Position numbers and translations under genes: made by a program. This document shows positions 62,773-64,000 of a DNA stretch of 64,000 bases, piece after piece. Location of the stretch: the NCBI GenBank assembly GCA_052437175.1, contig JBQVOK010000001.1, positions 434,001-498,000 of the forward strand, written 5' to 3'. The notes below the pieces were generated by a model. That model ran no database searches and had not been told where the DNA came from. It worked only from the letters and a program-made list of their open reading frames with translations. How positions within the stretch are numbered: the stretch's first letter is position 1; every line of letters begins with the position of its first letter. This DNA comes from JACVCJ01 sp052437175. Its GTDB lineage: Bacteria > Bacteroidota > Bacteroidia > CAIKAF01.

Positions 62773-64000
62773 ATGAATTTCTGGGACAAATACGAAATGG
62801 TTATCGGTCTGGAGGTGCACGCACAGCTGCTTACCCGGACCAAGGCATACAGCGCTGACGTAAACGAATACGGAGAGCTGCCCAACCGCAATGTAAGCGA
62901 GGTAACACTGGGTCTGCCCGGTGCACTGCCCCTGCTCAACGCCCGCGTACCCGAACTGGCCGTACGCCTGGGTCTGGCAATGAACTGCCACATACGCAAA
63001 TACAATATGTTCGCGCGTAAGAACTATTTCTACGCCGACCTTCCCAAGGGATACCAGATCAGCCAGTTCGACACGCCGATCTGTTACGAGGGTTTTCTGA
63101 ACATCAAAGATGCGGAAGGTAACGTAAAACGTATCGGTATCGAACGTATCCACATGGAAGAGGATGCCGGTAAAAGTATCCACGACCAGGACCCCTGGGA
63201 TTCACTCATCGACCTGAACCGTGCCGGGGTACCCCTGGTGGAGATCGTATCACACCCCGACCTGCGTACGCCCGCCGAGGCCAACCAGTATCTTACCGAA
63301 GTCCGTAAACTGGTACGCTACCTGGACGTGTGCGACGGCAACATGGAAGAAGGTTCCCTGCGCTGCGACGCCAACGTGTCCATACGCCTGCGCGGCGAAA
63401 CTAAACTGGGCACCAAGGTAGAGGTAAAGAACATGAACTCGATCCGTAACGTACAGCGTGCGCTGGAATACGAATTCGAACGCCAGTGTACCGCTACCGA
63501 GAACGGCGAGACCATTTACCAGGAAACACGCACCTTTGATGCCGTTTCGGGTAAGACCTTTGCCATGCGCAGCAAGGAAAAAGCACACGATTACCGCTAT
63601 TTCCCCGAGCCGGACCTGCCGCCCCTGGTACTTACAGACGCCTATATCGACGATATCCGTGCGGCACTGCCCGAACTGCCCGACAGCCTGTTCCGCAAGT
63701 ACACGGCACAGCTGGGCATACCGGAGTACGATGCCTACTGGATCACCGAAGACAAATATACCATTGCCTATTTCGAAGATGCCATTAAGGCCGGCAGCAA
63801 TTACAAGGCCATTTCCAACTGGCTGATGGGCCCGGTGCGTTCTTACCTGAACGAACACGGACTGCACATCGAAGCCTTTCCGCTGAGCCCGGAACGCCTG
63901 GTGGAGATCATCGCGCTCATCGATTCGGGCAAGGTATCCTACACGGCTGCGGCTACGTCCATTTTCCCCGAAATGGTGCAGAACATCGGCATCAGTGCCC
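62773..64000 (+). CDS. gatB: Asp/Glu-tRNA(Asn/Gln) amidotransferase subunit GatB, 3' truncated by window edge
   Basis: The frame is open to the right edge (409 residues visible). The start NFWDKYEMVIGLEVHAQL, the segment LPKGYQISQFDTPICYEG and SIHDQDPWDSLIDLNRAGVP are diagnostic of GatB. With GatA and GatC it converts misacylated Glu-tRNA(Gln) and Asp-tRNA(Asn) to the correct forms. The cradle and helical domains are partly included; the C-terminal YqeY-like tail lies beyond the window. A weak TAGCTTTA element sits just before the ATG. Confidence 0.96.
   Translation, partial: MNFWDKYEMVIGLEVHAQLLTRTKAYSADVNEYGELPNRNVSEVTLGLPGALPLLNARVPELAVRLGLAMNCHIRKYNMFARKNYFYADLPKGYQISQFDTPICYEGFLNIKDAEGNVKRIGIERIHMEEDAGKSIHDQDPWDSLIDLNRAGVPLVEIVSHPDLRTPAEANQYLTEVRKLVRYLDVCDGNMEEGSLRCDANVSIRLRGETKLGTKVEVKNMNSIRNVQRALEYEFERQCTATENGETIYQETRTFDAVSGKTFAMRSKEKAHDYRYFPEPDLPPLVLTDAYIDDIRAALPELPDSLFRKYTAQLGIPEYDAYWITEDKYTIAYFEDAIKAGSNYKAISNWLMGPVRSYLNEHGLHIEAFPLSPERLVEIIALIDSGKVSYTAAATSIFPEMVQNIGISA

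Noticed and set aside
61797..63005. 402-codon open frame antisense to ftsY and gatB
   Set aside because: Both sense genes are unmistakable housekeeping genes; the antisense frame has no recognisable features.

Overview
This 64 kb window reads as chromosomal DNA of a Bacteroidota bacterium with roughly 50% or slightly higher G+C, probably from the Chitinophagaceae or Sphingobacteriales side of the phylum (the family-level placement is inference). Four things point to Bacteroidota. Many genes carry a promoter element of the TAnnTTTG type (TATATTTG, TATGTTTG, TAATTTTG, TATCTTCG). Shine-Dalgarno sequences are mostly absent. The order rpmG, DUF4295 gene, ftsY is typical of the phylum. Several lineage-typical families are present: MnmD, ligase-associated helicase and PdeM, AddAB-type nuclease with Fe-S cysteines, split 5'-nucleotidase, DUF4369 thioredoxin. 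No tRNA or rRNA genes, insertion sequences, prophage genes or CRISPR arrays were seen.

Layout, left to right. 1-4.2 kb: a truncated alpha/beta-hydrolase lipoprotein, a SIMPL protein, a PIF1/RecD-like helicase with a C-terminal HTH, then a block of about four 62-65 bp tandem repeats. 4.2-11.7 kb: LpxH, the ligase-associated DEXH helicase and PdeM nuclease, a TPR protein, an OmpA-type envelope protein and MnmD, nearly all overlapping end to end. 11.7-15.8 kb: a DinB/DnaE-type translesion polymerase pair on the minus strand, with a palindrome over its promoter. 16.6-18.1 kb: a TetR regulator and an alpha/beta hydrolase that share one operator type. 18.1-24.7 kb: a five-gene, fully overlapping operon of a MoxR AAA+ ATPase, a degenerate vWA/beta-propeller protein and three bpX-like partners; this is the most interesting system in the window. 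24.8-32 kb: an HD phosphohydrolase, lipoproteins, a TonB_C-vWA fusion, an M1 aminopeptidase, a CPBP protease and a split, order-reversed 5'-nucleotidase. 32-45.6 kb: dnaA, exported proteins (His/Asp-rich, thioredoxin-like, M14 carboxypeptidase), and AddA/AddB. 45.7-52 kb: HolA, an EVE protein, a lipid hydroxylase, an amino acid permease, an esterase and HMG-CoA synthase. 52-58.4 kb: a minus-strand operon of Ppx/GppA, an NtrC-like regulator lacking its DNA-binding domain, a glycosyltransferase, a formyltransferase-propeller fusion and a flippase. 58.5-64 kb: rho with an Asn/Gln-rich insert, an outer-membrane protein, rpmG, the DUF4295 gene, ftsY and a truncated gatB.

Functional themes are DNA replication and repair (DnaA, HolA, AddAB, DinB/DnaE, helicases, PdeM), envelope and surface glycan biogenesis, and translation/secretion housekeeping. 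Two regulatory patterns stand out. Many promoters place the -7 element only 4-8 nt before the start codon, which predicts leaderless or nearly leaderless mRNAs. Two inverted-repeat operators overlap core promoter elements (dinB, tetR). All family assignments come from reading motifs by eye; no database search was run.
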